64,000 bases of DNA from Bacteroidales bacterium UBA5197 (GTDB lineage: Bacteria > Bacteroidota > Bacteroidia > Bacteroidales > Lentimicrobiaceae). Positions 16,530-27,700 of this stretch are shown piece by piece (positions within the stretch are counted from its first letter, which is position 1; every line of letters starts with the position of its first letter). Below the pieces are notes generated by a model. The model was not told the DNA's origin. It searched no databases and saw nothing but the letters and a program-made list of their open reading frames with translations. Made by a program: the position numbers and the translations under genes. The DNA lies in the NCBI GenBank assembly GCA_002412885.1, contig DHVX01000043.1, positions 1 through 64,000 of the forward strand, in the 5' to 3' direction.

Positions 16530-17969
16530 ATGAAAACCAAAATTGCAATACTTGTGTTTTTTTGTACTTTTTTATTTCCATTTTCAGCCCTTTTTGCTCA
16601 AAGCGATATAGAAAGTGCACGGACATCCGTAGTTAAAGTAAAAACACAATATTCAGTAAAAAATAAGGCCGGAAAAATTGAAAAAAAAGCCGGAACAGCC
16701 ACTGGTTTTTGCTGGCAGCAGTCATTGCATGTGGTAACAGCATTGCATGCGGTAGCAGGTGTTGATGAAATAAAAATCATCAGAAATGACGGAAAAACAA
16801 CAACTGCAAAAATCATCAGTGTATTGCTTGAGGCTGATCTTGCATTATTGAGATTAGATGCTGATCTTGGGCTTAAACCGCTTGCACTTGCCGATGTGAG
16901 TCCCAATGCCGGGAAAAGTTATACCATATGGGGCTTCCCTCATGCCGTATATAAAATTCTTGACACTGAGGTTCGGCTATCGCGCAGTCTTGAAGCCTCG
17001 CCTGTTCTTAATGATATTATTCATGGCGATGACCTGAAGTATCAGCTCGAAAAGCAAAAATACCCATCAACAAATGCTAAGATTTTAAAGATTGGTTCAA
17101 CCATCCAACCCGGGCAGTCAGGCGCTCCGCTTTTAACGAGCGACGGAAAAGTTATTGGTGTTGCTGATGGCGGGCTAAGGGGAGGAGCAGCCTTATTAAA
17201 CTGGGGAATGCCCGCAGCTTATTATGTGCCGAAACTGCACAATTCGCAGGATCTCATTCCACGCACTGTTTCTTTGCAGTCAAGTCTATACAGCAGCAGC
17301 ACTACTATTGATGAAGATGCTACCGATGAGGAAGTCTTTATGGCCATTCAACAAGAGGCTCAAGCGAATACAGTTTCAATGGGAGGACAATCAATCACCA
17401 AAACCTGGACGGCAAGTTATAATGAAATAATTGGCACCATGTCGGAAGAAGATAAAGCTGATATAAATGCCATAATGAAGGATTTTAATATCGATATGCG
17501 GGATACCTGGTATGACATTTACGAAGATTTTGGAACTGGTGCAACCATTTCTATCCCTTACGGGGAATACTTTGATGTGCAGAATGGCTGGTATTATACC
17601 TGCAATGCCGATGCAAGTATCTGTTATTATGTTTTACCGTTTGATGCTCACACGTATCAGAATGCAAAAGATCAGGCTATCGCATTATTTAACAAAACTT
17701 TCCCATCAAATTTATGGATAAATGATCCGGAAAGTGAGGATGATTTCTACGAAGATGATAAGAACTATGAAGCAAGCCTTACACTTGATCGCAATGCAGC
17801 TGACGGAAGTGGCTTTAAACTTCAATATACTGTTGACATCATCGGCAAGGATATGCTTTTTGCTTATATCATTTATAACTCAAACAACCTGCAGGATGAT
17901 GGCTTTTTGAAACAGTTTTTCCATTTTTCACTTGCGATGGAAATGCGCGATTTTGCTTTTGATTATTGA
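16530..17969 (+). CDS. Secreted trypsin-like serine protease
   Basis: 479 residues from ATG 16530, chosen because MKTKIAILVFFCTFLFPFSA is a clean signal peptide; an in-frame extension to 16482 overlaps the previous gene and is unlikely. The chymotrypsin-fold triad is visible: His in VVTALHAVAG, Asp in LLEADLALLRLD, Ser in QPGQSGAPLLTSDG. This is the DegP/S1C-like pattern, but no PDZ domain follows. Residues about 260-479 are an acidic, Tyr/Asp-rich unassigned region. It probably works in the periplasm or outside the cell. It lies between the two paralogous membrane genes (26 bp after A; B starts 2 bp after its stop). Confidence 0.9.
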   Translation: MKTKIAILVFFCTFLFPFSALFAQSDIESARTSVVKVKTQYSVKNKAGKIEKKAGTATGFCWQQSLHVVTALHAVAGVDEIKIIRNDGKTTTAKIISVLLEADLALLRLDADLGLKPLALADVSPNAGKSYTIWGFPHAVYKILDTEVRLSRSLEASPVLNDIIHGDDLKYQLEKQKYPSTNAKILKIGSTIQPGQSGAPLLTSDGKVIGVADGGLRGGAALLNWGMPAAYYVPKLHNSQDLIPRTVSLQSSLYSSSTTIDEDATDEEVFMAIQQEAQANTVSMGGQSITKTWTASYNEIIGTMSEEDKADINAIMKDFNIDMRDTWYDIYEDFGTGATISIPYGEYFDVQNGWYYTCNADASICYYVLPFDAHTYQNAKDQAIALFNKTFPSNLWINDPESEDDFYEDDKNYEASLTLDRNAADGSGFKLQYTVDIIGKDMLFAYIIYNSNNLQDDGFLKQFFHFSLAMEMRDFAFDY

Positions 17970-17970
17970 T

Positions 17971-18525
17971 ATGACAAAAAATATCAGACAAATACTGGAA
18001 GGGACTGGCATTGGCCTGTTGGGCGGCTTATTAATCGGCATTGCTGATTCTGACTGGATACGCCTTCTTATTGCATTGGTATTATTTGCCCTTACCGGGA
18101 AGTCGCTGAAGGACAGCATTTTGAAAGCTGATACCTCCCCTGGTCAGTCATATACCGGCATTGCTGCTTTTTTTGCTGTATTGGTGGGATTATATATCAA
18201 CGGACAGGAAACGTTCAGGCAATTGCCGGCAAATGTGGTGGAGAAATGGGTAAACGCTGGTTTTACACCTGAAGAAGCCCGGGCCATGTATCTTAAGCAG
18301 TGGGAATGGGAAAATCAGAAAGATGATGAATCCTCAACCGCAGTACAGGGGATGATTAAATCAATTCTGGACCGGATGGGCGTTGAAAGCAATGCATCAG
18401 AAAACAAAGATGTACCGGTAAATGAAGCGGAAATGCAGGATTCTTTTCCTGAAAACACAGAGGAAGAACAAGGAATTCCTGAGCAACCTCAGGAGGAAAT
18501 TTCTGATGAACCGGCTGAAGGATAA
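17971..18525 (+). CDS. Membrane protein B, paralogue of the gene at 15658, with acidic tail
   Basis: 184 residues from ATG 17971, directly after the protease stop; an upstream in-frame ATG at 17932 lies inside the protease gene. Three hydrophobic segments (GTGIGLLGGLLIGIA; WIRLLIALVLFAL; GIAAFFAVLVGLYI) precede INGQETFRQLPANVVEKWVN and FTPEEARAMYLKQWEWE, the core shared with membrane protein A. The last 45 or so residues are rich in E, P and Q and look disordered. It ends the four-gene cluster and converges with the thioredoxin-like gene (29 bp apart). Function unknown. Confidence 0.8.
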   Translation: MTKNIRQILEGTGIGLLGGLLIGIADSDWIRLLIALVLFALTGKSLKDSILKADTSPGQSYTGIAAFFAVLVGLYINGQETFRQLPANVVEKWVNAGFTPEEARAMYLKQWEWENQKDDESSTAVQGMIKSILDRMGVESNASENKDVPVNEAEMQDSFPENTEEEQGIPEQPQEEISDEPAEG

Positions 18526-18554
18526 AGCGGGCAGCGTTTTTTTGGAATTATTTC

Positions 18555-19328
18555 CTACAAAACCACAAACCTCAGTGTATGTTTCCGGTTTCCGTTTTCA
18601 AAAAGTGAAGCAAAATAGACTCCCGGGCGGAGGCTTATTATTGTTGCATTATTTTCAGGCGACTGGTTGTAAACCAATCGGCCGTCAACAGAATAAACTT
18701 GTAATTTTTGGCTGGGATTGATTGTGTTTTGCAATGAAATACTGATATTCCCGGGAGAGATATTGGTTACCCGGATTTCTGGCAATTCCTTTATCGACAG
18801 ATTTTCGGAATTTACTGTACAAATCATGGAAACACCACCTGCAGCTGTAACCTCTGAATTTAGTGTAAGCTGGTCGGGAGGCCAGATGTGATTGTTAAGG
18901 ATACTGCGATCTGGCGCAATAAGAATAACAGTAGGGTAGGACTGAACTTGATAAAGTTCCACCACGCCGTTTCCGCCGCCCTGTAATCCGCTAACCGAAG
19001 GATAGTGCGCGCCCCATTGTTCATCAAACTGCCGCACGGTCTCATTGTCGCTGCCCCAGTTGATTCCCAGATAAATCACATTGCTGTAATTGCAACCGAA
19101 ATGCTCGAAGGATGCACTAATTTCGGATGCATAAGTCTGACATGGGCCGCAATTGGTTGTGAAAAAATCGATGACCACCAGATTCCCGGCATCCAGATAA
19201 TCGTAAAGGTGATGAAGATTTCCATCCACATCTTTTACCGAAAAATCAGGCGCGGAGAGCAACGGAACCTGAGCCACTGAAGAAAGTGAAAGAGCAAGGG
19301 ATAATATTATTGTAAAGAAAAATCTCAT
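18555..19328 (-). CDS. Secreted TlpA-like thioredoxin with T9SS type A C-terminal domain
   Basis: 257 residues. A signal peptide (MRFFFTIILSLALSLSSVAQ) is followed by a thioredoxin fold with the redox motif CGPC at about 60 (VVIDFFTTNCGPCQTYA) and the cis-Pro loop SYPTVILI. The last 75 or so residues (ISISLQNTINPSQKLQVYS then DGRLVYN...LRPGVYFASLF) fit the Por/type A sorting domain used by type IX secretion, so the protein is probably exported to the cell surface. Likely role: thiol-disulfide exchange outside the outer membrane, possibly on Cys-rich surface proteins such as the giant repeat protein nearby (inference). Confidence 0.9.
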   Translation of the reverse strand: MRFFFTIILSLALSLSSVAQVPLLSAPDFSVKDVDGNLHHLYDYLDAGNLVVIDFFTTNCGPCQTYASEISASFEHFGCNYSNVIYLGINWGSDNETVRQFDEQWGAHYPSVSGLQGGGNGVVELYQVQSYPTVILIAPDRSILNNHIWPPDQLTLNSEVTAAGGVSMICTVNSENLSIKELPEIRVTNISPGNISISLQNTINPSQKLQVYSVDGRLVYNQSPENNATIISLRPGVYFASLFENGNRKHTLRFVVL

Positions 19329-19473
19329 AGGTTGTCTTTTTCGGGAAGGAATTAAACAAAGGAAAAGGCAAAAGTACTTTATCCTGTGAATAAATGCAAG
19401 AAATTACATATGAATGCGGGAAAGCAAAAAATGCTGTCCCGCCATCTGGCTTAACCCTTCGGAAACCCGAAAA

Positions 19474-20307
19474 TTACTTTAACGCTTCAGCCAGGTTATC
19501 AGCAAGGCGACTGGCTCCGATTCTGAAGAGTTTGCTGTTGAGCCATTCAGGACCAAGAATATGTTCGACCAGCTTAATGTAAACTATGGCCTGATCGGGA
19601 GTTGAAATTCCTCCGGCAGGTTTGAAGCCTATGAATTTTCCGGTTGAATTGTGATAATCTTTAATCGCGGTAAGCATAACAAATGCAGCTTCGGGAGTGG
19701 CTGCCGGGTTAACTTTTCCGGTTGATGTTTTGATGAAATCGCCACCGGCTTTCATCGCCAGCATTGATGCATCGTAAATTTTGTCGGGATCGGTAAGCTC
19801 GCCGGTTTCCAGAATCACTTTAAGATGAGCATTTCCACAGGCTTCTTTAATTACATTTACTTCCTCAAAGACTTCAATATATTCACCTTCAAGGAATTTG
19901 CCTCTTGAAATGACCATATCTATCTCATCGGCTCCTTCGTCAACTGCGTACTTAACTTCGGCAATTTTAACATGCAAAGGTGATTGCCCCGAAGGAAAAG
20001 CTCCGGCAACGCAAGCGGTTTGAATGCCTGTTGAATGCAGAAGTCCTTTTACCTGGCGTGCAAAAACAGGATAAACACAAACCGCCGCAACATCAGGCAG
20101 TCCGGTTGCTGAAAACCCTGACGCTTTTTTGCAGAGCGCTTCCACGCGGGCTTTGGTATCCGCACCTTCAAGGGTGGTTAAGTCAAGAATGCCCAGTGCA
20201 AAACGAAGGATTTCAGGCAATGTTTCAAAGTTAATTGAAGGCGCATTAACGATTTCAGAAATGCTTTTGCTGATTTGTACAGGCGAAAAATTATGGTTGC
20301 GGCTCAT
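19474..20307 (-). CDS. deoC: Deoxyribose-phosphate aldolase
   Basis: 277 residues. The class I aldolase TIM barrel shows the Schiff-base lysine in GGDFIKTSTGK near 185, the assisting lysine in IGFKPAGGIST near 225, and EIDMVISRGKFLEGE near 125. It splits 2-deoxyribose 5-phosphate into glyceraldehyde 3-phosphate and acetaldehyde in deoxynucleoside breakdown. Length and motifs fit the DeoC family of Bacteroidota. Cytoplasmic. It lies 79 bp upstream of no partner gene on the same transcript; the aldo/keto reductase is 5' of it on the same strand. Confidence 0.95.
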   Translation of the reverse strand: MSRNHNFSPVQISKSISEIVNAPSINFETLPEILRFALGILDLTTLEGADTKARVEALCKKASGFSATGLPDVAAVCVYPVFARQVKGLLHSTGIQTACVAGAFPSGQSPLHVKIAEVKYAVDEGADEIDMVISRGKFLEGEYIEVFEEVNVIKEACGNAHLKVILETGELTDPDKIYDASMLAMKAGGDFIKTSTGKVNPAATPEAAFVMLTAIKDYHNSTGKFIGFKPAGGISTPDQAIVYIKLVEHILGPEWLNSKLFRIGASRLADNLAEALK

Positions 20308-20386
20308 GGAGGTTTATTATTTCAGTTCAAAATTAACAAATGACGGGTAAATGGCAAGCACGAAATGGTTGTTTAAAGCGAAAATA

Positions 20387-21223
20387 TTAAAGTGCGGTGG
20401 CCGGATCCCAGCCGGTAGTAAGATTTTCGTCGAGATTATTGAGAATCTCCATATCGTTTTCACTGATCTCGAAGTCGAAAACTTTCATATTCTCAATTAC
20501 TCTTGCTGGAACAGCCGATTTTGGGATGGCGCAAAATCCTTGCTGAAGTGCCCATCGGATAAGCAACTGAGCGGTGCTTTTATCGCATTTGAGGGCTATT
20601 TTCATCAACAACGGGTCATGAAGCTTCAGTCCTTTAACGAGCGGACTGTAAGCAACCGGAAGTATGCCTGAAGTTCGGCAGAGGTTTATGGTTTCGATTC
20701 TGGAAGTGAAAAGGTAAGGATGGAGTTCAATCTGATTGGCAGCCGGGATAATTTCAGCGTGGTCAAGCAATTCAACAAGATGGTGATTCATATAATTACT
20801 TACGCCAATGGCGCGGCATTTTCCATCTTTATAAAGTGTTTCCAGCGCTTTCCAGGTTTCTTTTCTTTTTCCCTGAACGGGCCAGTGAATTAAGAAGAGA
20901 TCAACGTAATCCATTTTTAAACGTTCCAGGCTCTTGTGGAAAGCTTTGATGGCCTGATCATAGCCGTGGTCAGAGTTCCAGAGCTTGGTGGTAACAAAAA
21001 TCTGTTCACGGGGAATCAGGCTTGAGCGTAAGGCCATGCCCACCGTTTCCTCGTTGCGGTAAATTGCCGCTGTGTCAATGTGCCTGTATCCATTGCGCAG
21101 TGCGTTGTCTATTACTTTCTGGGTCTGGTTGTTGGATGGCATCTGGTAAACCCCCAATCCGACTGCAGGAATGGAGATGCCATTATTGAGTTTAAAAACT
21201 TTGATGGTCGAAGGGAAGTGCAT
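20387..21223 (-). CDS. Aldo/keto reductase
   Basis: 278 residues. The catalytic tetrad is in place: Asp and Tyr in YRHIDTAAIYRNE near 50, Lys in VTTKLWNSDHG near 80, His in LFLIHWPVQGK near 113. NADPH-binding features near the C-terminus (WALQQGFCAIPKSAVPARV) match AKR family members of the 2,5-diketogluconate reductase type. It reduces carbonyls in the cytoplasm; substrate unknown. Same strand as deoC with a 79-bp gap, so the acetaldehyde made by DeoC is a tempting but unproven link. Confidence 0.92.
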   Translation of the reverse strand: MHFPSTIKVFKLNNGISIPAVGLGVYQMPSNNQTQKVIDNALRNGYRHIDTAAIYRNEETVGMALRSSLIPREQIFVTTKLWNSDHGYDQAIKAFHKSLERLKMDYVDLFLIHWPVQGKRKETWKALETLYKDGKCRAIGVSNYMNHHLVELLDHAEIIPAANQIELHPYLFTSRIETINLCRTSGILPVAYSPLVKGLKLHDPLLMKIALKCDKSTAQLLIRWALQQGFCAIPKSAVPARVIENMKVFDFEISENDMEILNNLDENLTTGWDPATAL

Positions 21224-21745
21224 GGCAATCGGTTTTTAACAGTTGGGTTTTGATAAAGCAAAACTTACGGTTATGCAAAAATAAAGTTTATCGGTGAGTT
21301 TGGTCAAATAAGGTTTAGTAAATATGATTTGTATGGGGTATAATCAGTCTATTATAAAAATGAGGTGTGATCGTAAAAACGGATTTTTTCTGTAGAAAAC
21401 CAGAAATGGTTACCATGCAAAAAGCAACAGTAAATAAAATATACTTAAGATAAAAATAATATACAGTCAATAATATTAATAAAATGGCAAGAGTAGATTA
21501 TGATCTGGCGTTTTCTTTGCCCATATAATTCTGTAATGTGTAAAAATGTTTTATATATTTCTAAATGACTGATAAGCAGTCTGATATAAGCCAAAAGTTA
21601 AAAAAGAATAAAAAATTCTTTTTTTTTTCGCAAAATCACGGATTACTTCCAGTCTTTTTTTTGATAAACCTGTGAATCTTCAGCAGATAAAAGTGACACT
21701 GATAGATTTGAGTTCTTTACTTCTGGAATCAAAAAATACAATAAT
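21224..21745 (+). promoter_or_regulatory. Long AT-rich leader/promoter region of the giant gene
   Basis: 522 bp with no gene. TAGATTTG at 21703-21710 matches the Bacteroidota -7 consensus TAnnTTTG exactly, but I see no good TTTG -33 box at the usual spacing, so the promoter call is tentative. A 9-bp A/T hairpin (AAAAAGAAT at 21601-21609 with ATTCTTTTT at 21615-21623) followed by a T run may act as a weak terminator or attenuator. Confidence 0.4.
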
Positions 21746-24700
21746 ATGAAGACCTTTTACAGAATTTTCGGGGGGAAATGCAGGGAAAGGGCGCTGCTGC
21801 ATTTTGCGCTTATTTCTTTTTTACTTATTTCTACCGCGGCCATCGCACAGCCCACTGCTTCTTTTTCAGGAGGTGGGACTATTTGTCAGGGACAAACCAC
21901 TGATTTATTGATAAATATATCAGGCGGACCTTCTCCCTGGCGGGTGGTTTATGCCATTAACGGTGTGCAACAAGCACCAATTACCAACATTCTCGCAAGC
22001 CCTTATACTCTAACAACGGGTATTGAAGGAGAGTACAAAATTGATGAGGTTTATGATGGTAATGGTGATATAGGCTCCGGTACCGGAGATCCTGCTATTG
22101 TTGTGGTTAACCCACTCCCAGGGGCTGCGGGAATGATAAGTGGCAACAGCAATGTTTGTCAATCAACCGGCAATGTAGTTTATTCTGTTTCACCTATACA
22201 TTATGCAACCGGCTATTCCTGGTCTGTACCAGTGGGAGCAACTATAGTTTCAGGCTTAAATACAAATTCAATTACTGTTAATTTCAGCGGATCAGCAATT
22301 TCAGGAGACATATCGGTATATGGTTCAAACAGCTGCGGCAACGGAGCTTCTTCAAGTCTTTATGTAACAGTTTCAAGTCCTCCTGCAGCAGCAGGCATAG
22401 TTTCTGGTTCGTCTTCGGTATGTCAGGGACAGAATAATGTAATTTATTCAGTTAATCCAATTGCAAATGCAATCAATTATGAATGGGAATATCCTTCAGG
22501 CGCAATCATTACATCAGGCGCTAACTCCAATGTAATAACCATTAGTTACAGTACTTCTTCTGTATCCGGAAATATAAGGGTAAGAGGAAATAATGCATGT
22601 GGAAACGGAGCCTGGTCTCCGAATCTTGTCGTTACGGTAAATCCGCTTCCGGCAGATCCGGGAGCAATTTCTGGAAGTGCCAATGTATGTGCCGGTCAAA
22701 CTGGAGTTATCTACAATGTGCCGGTTATTGGTAATTCAAACGGGTATGAATGGCAATTGCCTGCTGGAGCTACCATCAGCAGCGGAACAAATACCAATCA
22801 GATTACAGTAAGTTATAGCACTGTTGCTTCTTCGGGCGATATTCGTGTCAGAGGAACCAACGGATGCGGAGCCGGCCAGTGGTCGGCTGCTTTTGCAGTT
22901 AATGTAAATAGCTTGCCGGTTGCTTCAGGCGATATCAGCGGTTTTTCAACTGTTTGTCAGAATCAGAGCGGACTTGTTTATTCTATAGCACCTGTTGCTT
23001 TCGCAACTTCTTACGAATGGCAATATCCTGCTGGATTTACTTTGAGTGGCCCTTCAAACGGAACATCAATAACGCTTAACACAACAGTTGGTGCGGTTTC
23101 GGGAATTATCCGCGTGAGAGGATTAAATGCATGCGGAAACGGAGCATGGTCATCAGATTTTAGTGTTATAATCACCAATAGTCCAACTGCCAATGCAGGC
23201 GTGGATGCAAACATCTGCGAAAGCGGATCAGTCAATCTGAGCGGCAATGCAACGAATTACAGCAGCGTGAGCTGGTCAAGCAGTGGTGATGGATCATTCA
23301 GCAATTCAGGAATACTCAACCCTGTTTACACACCTGGTTCATTTGATATTTCAACGGGTAATGCAATACTTACCTTAACAGCCAATGGAAACGGATCCTG
23401 CACCCCAGCTACTGATTTTATGGTAGTTACATTGTCAGACCAACCTTTGGCCAATGCAGGTCCTGATGGATCGATTTGTTATTCAGCATCAAGCTATGTT
23501 TTGAGTGGAACAGCTTCAAACCATGCTTCTGTTTTGTGGCAGGCACTTGATGGAACCGGAACATTTGGAAATCCTTCAAGCCTAAATACATCCTACTTCC
23601 CAAGTGCGGCCGATATAGCCCAGGGATATGTTACCTTACAGTTAAGAGCCAATCCATTGGCTCCTTGTTCGGTTCCGGCAACCGACCTTATGGTCATCAA
23701 CATAAGCCGTGCTCCTGTTGTAAATGCAGGCGCTGATGCTTCTTCATGTGGAACAACTTCCGTTAATCTGAATGGTTCTGCTTCATTTTACAGCAGTGTA
23801 GTTTGGTCAACTTCCGGAACAGGTACATTTATCAATCAAAATCAGCCTTCCGCATCTTATGTTCCAAGCAATGCTGATGTAACTTCAGGCAGTGTGCAGC
23901 TAACTTTAACTGCTTACGCTACAGCGCCATGCAGCGGAAATGTTACCGATGTAATGACACTTACCCTGAATCAGCAGCCACAGGTTAGCGCAGGACCAGA
24001 CGCCGCACATTGCGGTTCAGCAGGTTATGTACTTGCTTCAAGCACAGCTTCGGGATACAGCAGCCTTTTGTGGACAACTTCCGGAAGCGGAACCTTCTCA
24101 AATCCTGCGGATCTTCATCCGACATACAATCCCAGTGCAGCCGATGTTACCGGAGGGTCAGTTACCTTAACACTGACAGCAACCGGAACCGGATCCTGTT
24201 CAGGTTTGACGGTTAATGATCAGATGGTTATCTATATCAATCCTGTACCACAGGCAAATGCCGGCGGTGCGGTATCGGTATGTGAAGGCACTTCACTCAC
24301 CATTTCTGATGCAACTGCAAGCAGTTATAATACACTTACATGGACCAGCAGCGGAACCGGAACATTCATCAATAACGGAACCCTCAGCCCGACTTATACT
24401 CCGAGCCTTGCCGATGCAATTGCCGGAAGTGTTAACCTTACCCTCACTGCAACTCCGGTTGCTCCTTGTGCAACCAATGCAACATCCGTAAAAACGGTAA
24501 CCATAACCCGCAGCCCGGTGGCAAATGCAGGTGCTGACGGCAGTTCATGCGGAACCGCACCTTATACTTTAAGCAGTGCAATGGCCAGCAATTATTCAAC
24601 ATTGATGTGGACAAGCAGTGGTTCAGGATCATTTGTAAATCCAGCCATTCTGAATGCAACATACATCCCCGGTGCAGGCGATTTAGTGAGCGGAACAGTT

Positions 24701-27700
24701 ACCTTAACCCTTACACTTACAGGAAACTCACCTTGTTCGGTACCGGTAGCAGATGCTATGGTGCTCGCGATAGGAGTGGAGCCAACAGCTTATGCCGGAA
24801 TTGACGGAATCATCTGCGAAACAGGAACTTTTACCGTTACAACCGCAACTGCAACAAATTATTCAACTATAAACTGGACATCAACCGGAACAGGAATACT
24901 GGCAAATGCAGGCTCATTAACTCCTTCCTACACACCATCAAACAATGATGCACTTTCAGGAATAGTAAGCCTTACCATGACAGTAAGCGGAACTGCTCCA
25001 TGCACAGCAACGGCAACTGATATTATGCAGATTGTTATTACTCCGGCTCCGGTAGTCAATGCAGGTGCCAATTTTTCTGTTTGTGGAAACAGCAGTTTTG
25101 TTGTTACCGGTGCAAGTGCACAGTTTTATTCATCCCTTAACTGGACAACTTCAGGAACCGGAAGTCTGGTGAATGCCAATCAGATAAACCCAACTTATAC
25201 TCCAAGTGCAGCCGATGTTGCCAATGGGCAGGTAACCCTTACCCTTACCGCCATGGGGAATGCTCCTTGTGTTGCTCCGGTAAGCAGTGCAATACTTATA
25301 ACTATCAATCAGATACCGGTAGTATTTGCCGGCAACGACATCACCATTTGCAACGGACCGCACAATGTAACCGGCGCAACAGCAAACAATTACAGCACTT
25401 TGATGTGGACTTCATCGGGCGATGGAGTTTTCACCAATCCTACTTCGCTCACTCCGATCTACACTCCGGGTCCCGGCGATAACATCAACGGTTTGGTAAC
25501 CTTAACTCTTACAGCAACATCATTGCCTCCATGCACCGATATAGTAATGGATAATGTTATTTTTTACATCCGTCCATTGCCACAGGTTTATGCCGGTCCG
25601 AATGCAACTGTTTGCGAAGGCAGTACTTATGAACTGATCAATGCAACAGCATCCGATTACACCAGTTTAGCATGGAGTACAAGCGGATCGGGTAATTTCA
25701 ATAACATGAATACCCTGAATCCGGTTTATACTCCAAGTCTTGCCGATATGGCAAATGGTGCAGTAACGCTAACATTGACAGCCAACAACCCTCCATGCCA
25801 GCCTCAAACCAGCAATATGACACTCAGCATCAGGCAAAATCCTGTTGCCAATGCCGGAACCGATGCAGCCATATGTGAAGGAAGCAGCTATACCGTAATC
25901 AATGCTTCAGCAACCAATGCCTCTGGTATTTTATGGGCCAGCAGTGGAAGCGGAACTTTGATGAATCCAACCACACTTTCACCAACATACATCCCTTCAC
26001 CTGCCGATATTATGATAGGTTCGGTTCAGTTAACAATGACTGTACAGGCAATTGCGCCTTGCATTGTAACTGATGTTGATGTAATGGAAATTACGATAAC
26101 CCGCGCTCCGACAGCATTTGCCGGCAACGATGCAATCATCTGTGCCAACCAGACCCATACCATTGTTGGTTCAAATGCCAGTCATTATTCTTCGCTGGCA
26201 TGGTCAACATCGGGCGATGGAGTTATACTTGCTGCGAATACCCTTTATCCCACATATGTACCAGGTACCATCGACGGATCTCTGGGGTTTGCGATTCTTA
26301 CCCTGACTGCTTACGGAAACAATCCATGTACAGGAAATGCAACCGATCAGATGTTGTTGACCGTAGTTCGTGAGCCGATAGTAAATGCAGGTCCTGATAT
26401 TCAGATCTGTGTTGGTTCAAACGTACCTCTCATTGGTGCCACAGCTACTTCAACATCATCGGTTTACTGGACCACTTCAGGAAGCGGAAGTTTTTCAGAT
26501 CCTACACTTACCAACCCGGTTTATACGCCAAGTCCTCAGGATATTACGAACGGAAGCATCATACTTATGATCACCGGACAGGGAGTTGCTCCTTGCAATG
26601 GTTCGGCCAGCGATATTATGACACTTCAGATCAGCCAGCCTCCGGTGGTTAGTGCCGGCAGCGACGGAGAAATATGTGCAACAGAACAGTATTATATTTT
26701 TGATGCAAGTGCAACAAATTATTCAGCCATCACATGGACAACCATGGGTGACGGAACTTTTTCCAATCACAACTCAATCAATCCTACTTATACCCCTGGT
26801 CCGGCTGATATTGCTGCCGGTTCAGTACTGCTTTATCTGAATGCCACAAGCCTGCTACCATGCAGCGGATCGGTAAGTGATGCCATGTTGCTCACCATCC
26901 ATCCCATGCCAACCATCAGTGCAGGCCCTGATGCAGCTACCTGCGAAGGTGACACCTATCTTATTGCCGGTGCAACAGCCCTTGATTACAGCAATCTGCA
27001 ATGGACTTCATCGGGATCGGGATGGTTTTCGAATAATGCTGCCCTCAACCCGATTTATACCCCAAGTGCTGTTGATATTATCAATGGCAATGTAACGCTT
27101 ACCCTCACTGCAACCGGACTTAACCCATGCACAGGTCAGGTAACTGATCAGATGATACTGACCATTCGTCCAAGGCCAATCGCAAATGCAGGGCCCGATC
27201 AGACCATTTGCGTCGGGTCTTATACCATCACAACAGCAACAGCATCAAACTACAGTACCCTTCAGTGGGTATCGAGCGGAAGTTCAGGAACTTTGCTGAA
27301 TGCAAATACCATCACTCCAACCTACATGCCAAGCCCGGCAGACATAGCCAATGGCTCAGTAGTTCTTACTTTGACTGCCAATGCAAATACGCCTTGTGCA
27401 GTTCCGGCAGTTGACCAGATGGTGATTACCATTCGTCCTTTTGTGGTAGTTTCGGCGGGTGCTGATGTAACCATTTGCGAAGGATCAACCTTCACACCTA
27501 CCACAGCATCAGCAACCAATTACACAAGCATCAACTGGACCTCATCCGGAACCGGATCGTTCATAAATGCAAATACACTTACCCCAACTTACACCCCAAG
27601 CCCGGCCGATATCGCCCTTGGATGGGTTACCCTTTCGCTCAACGGCAGCAGCATTGCTCCATGCAATCAGACAGTCAGCGATAATATGATTCTTACCATC

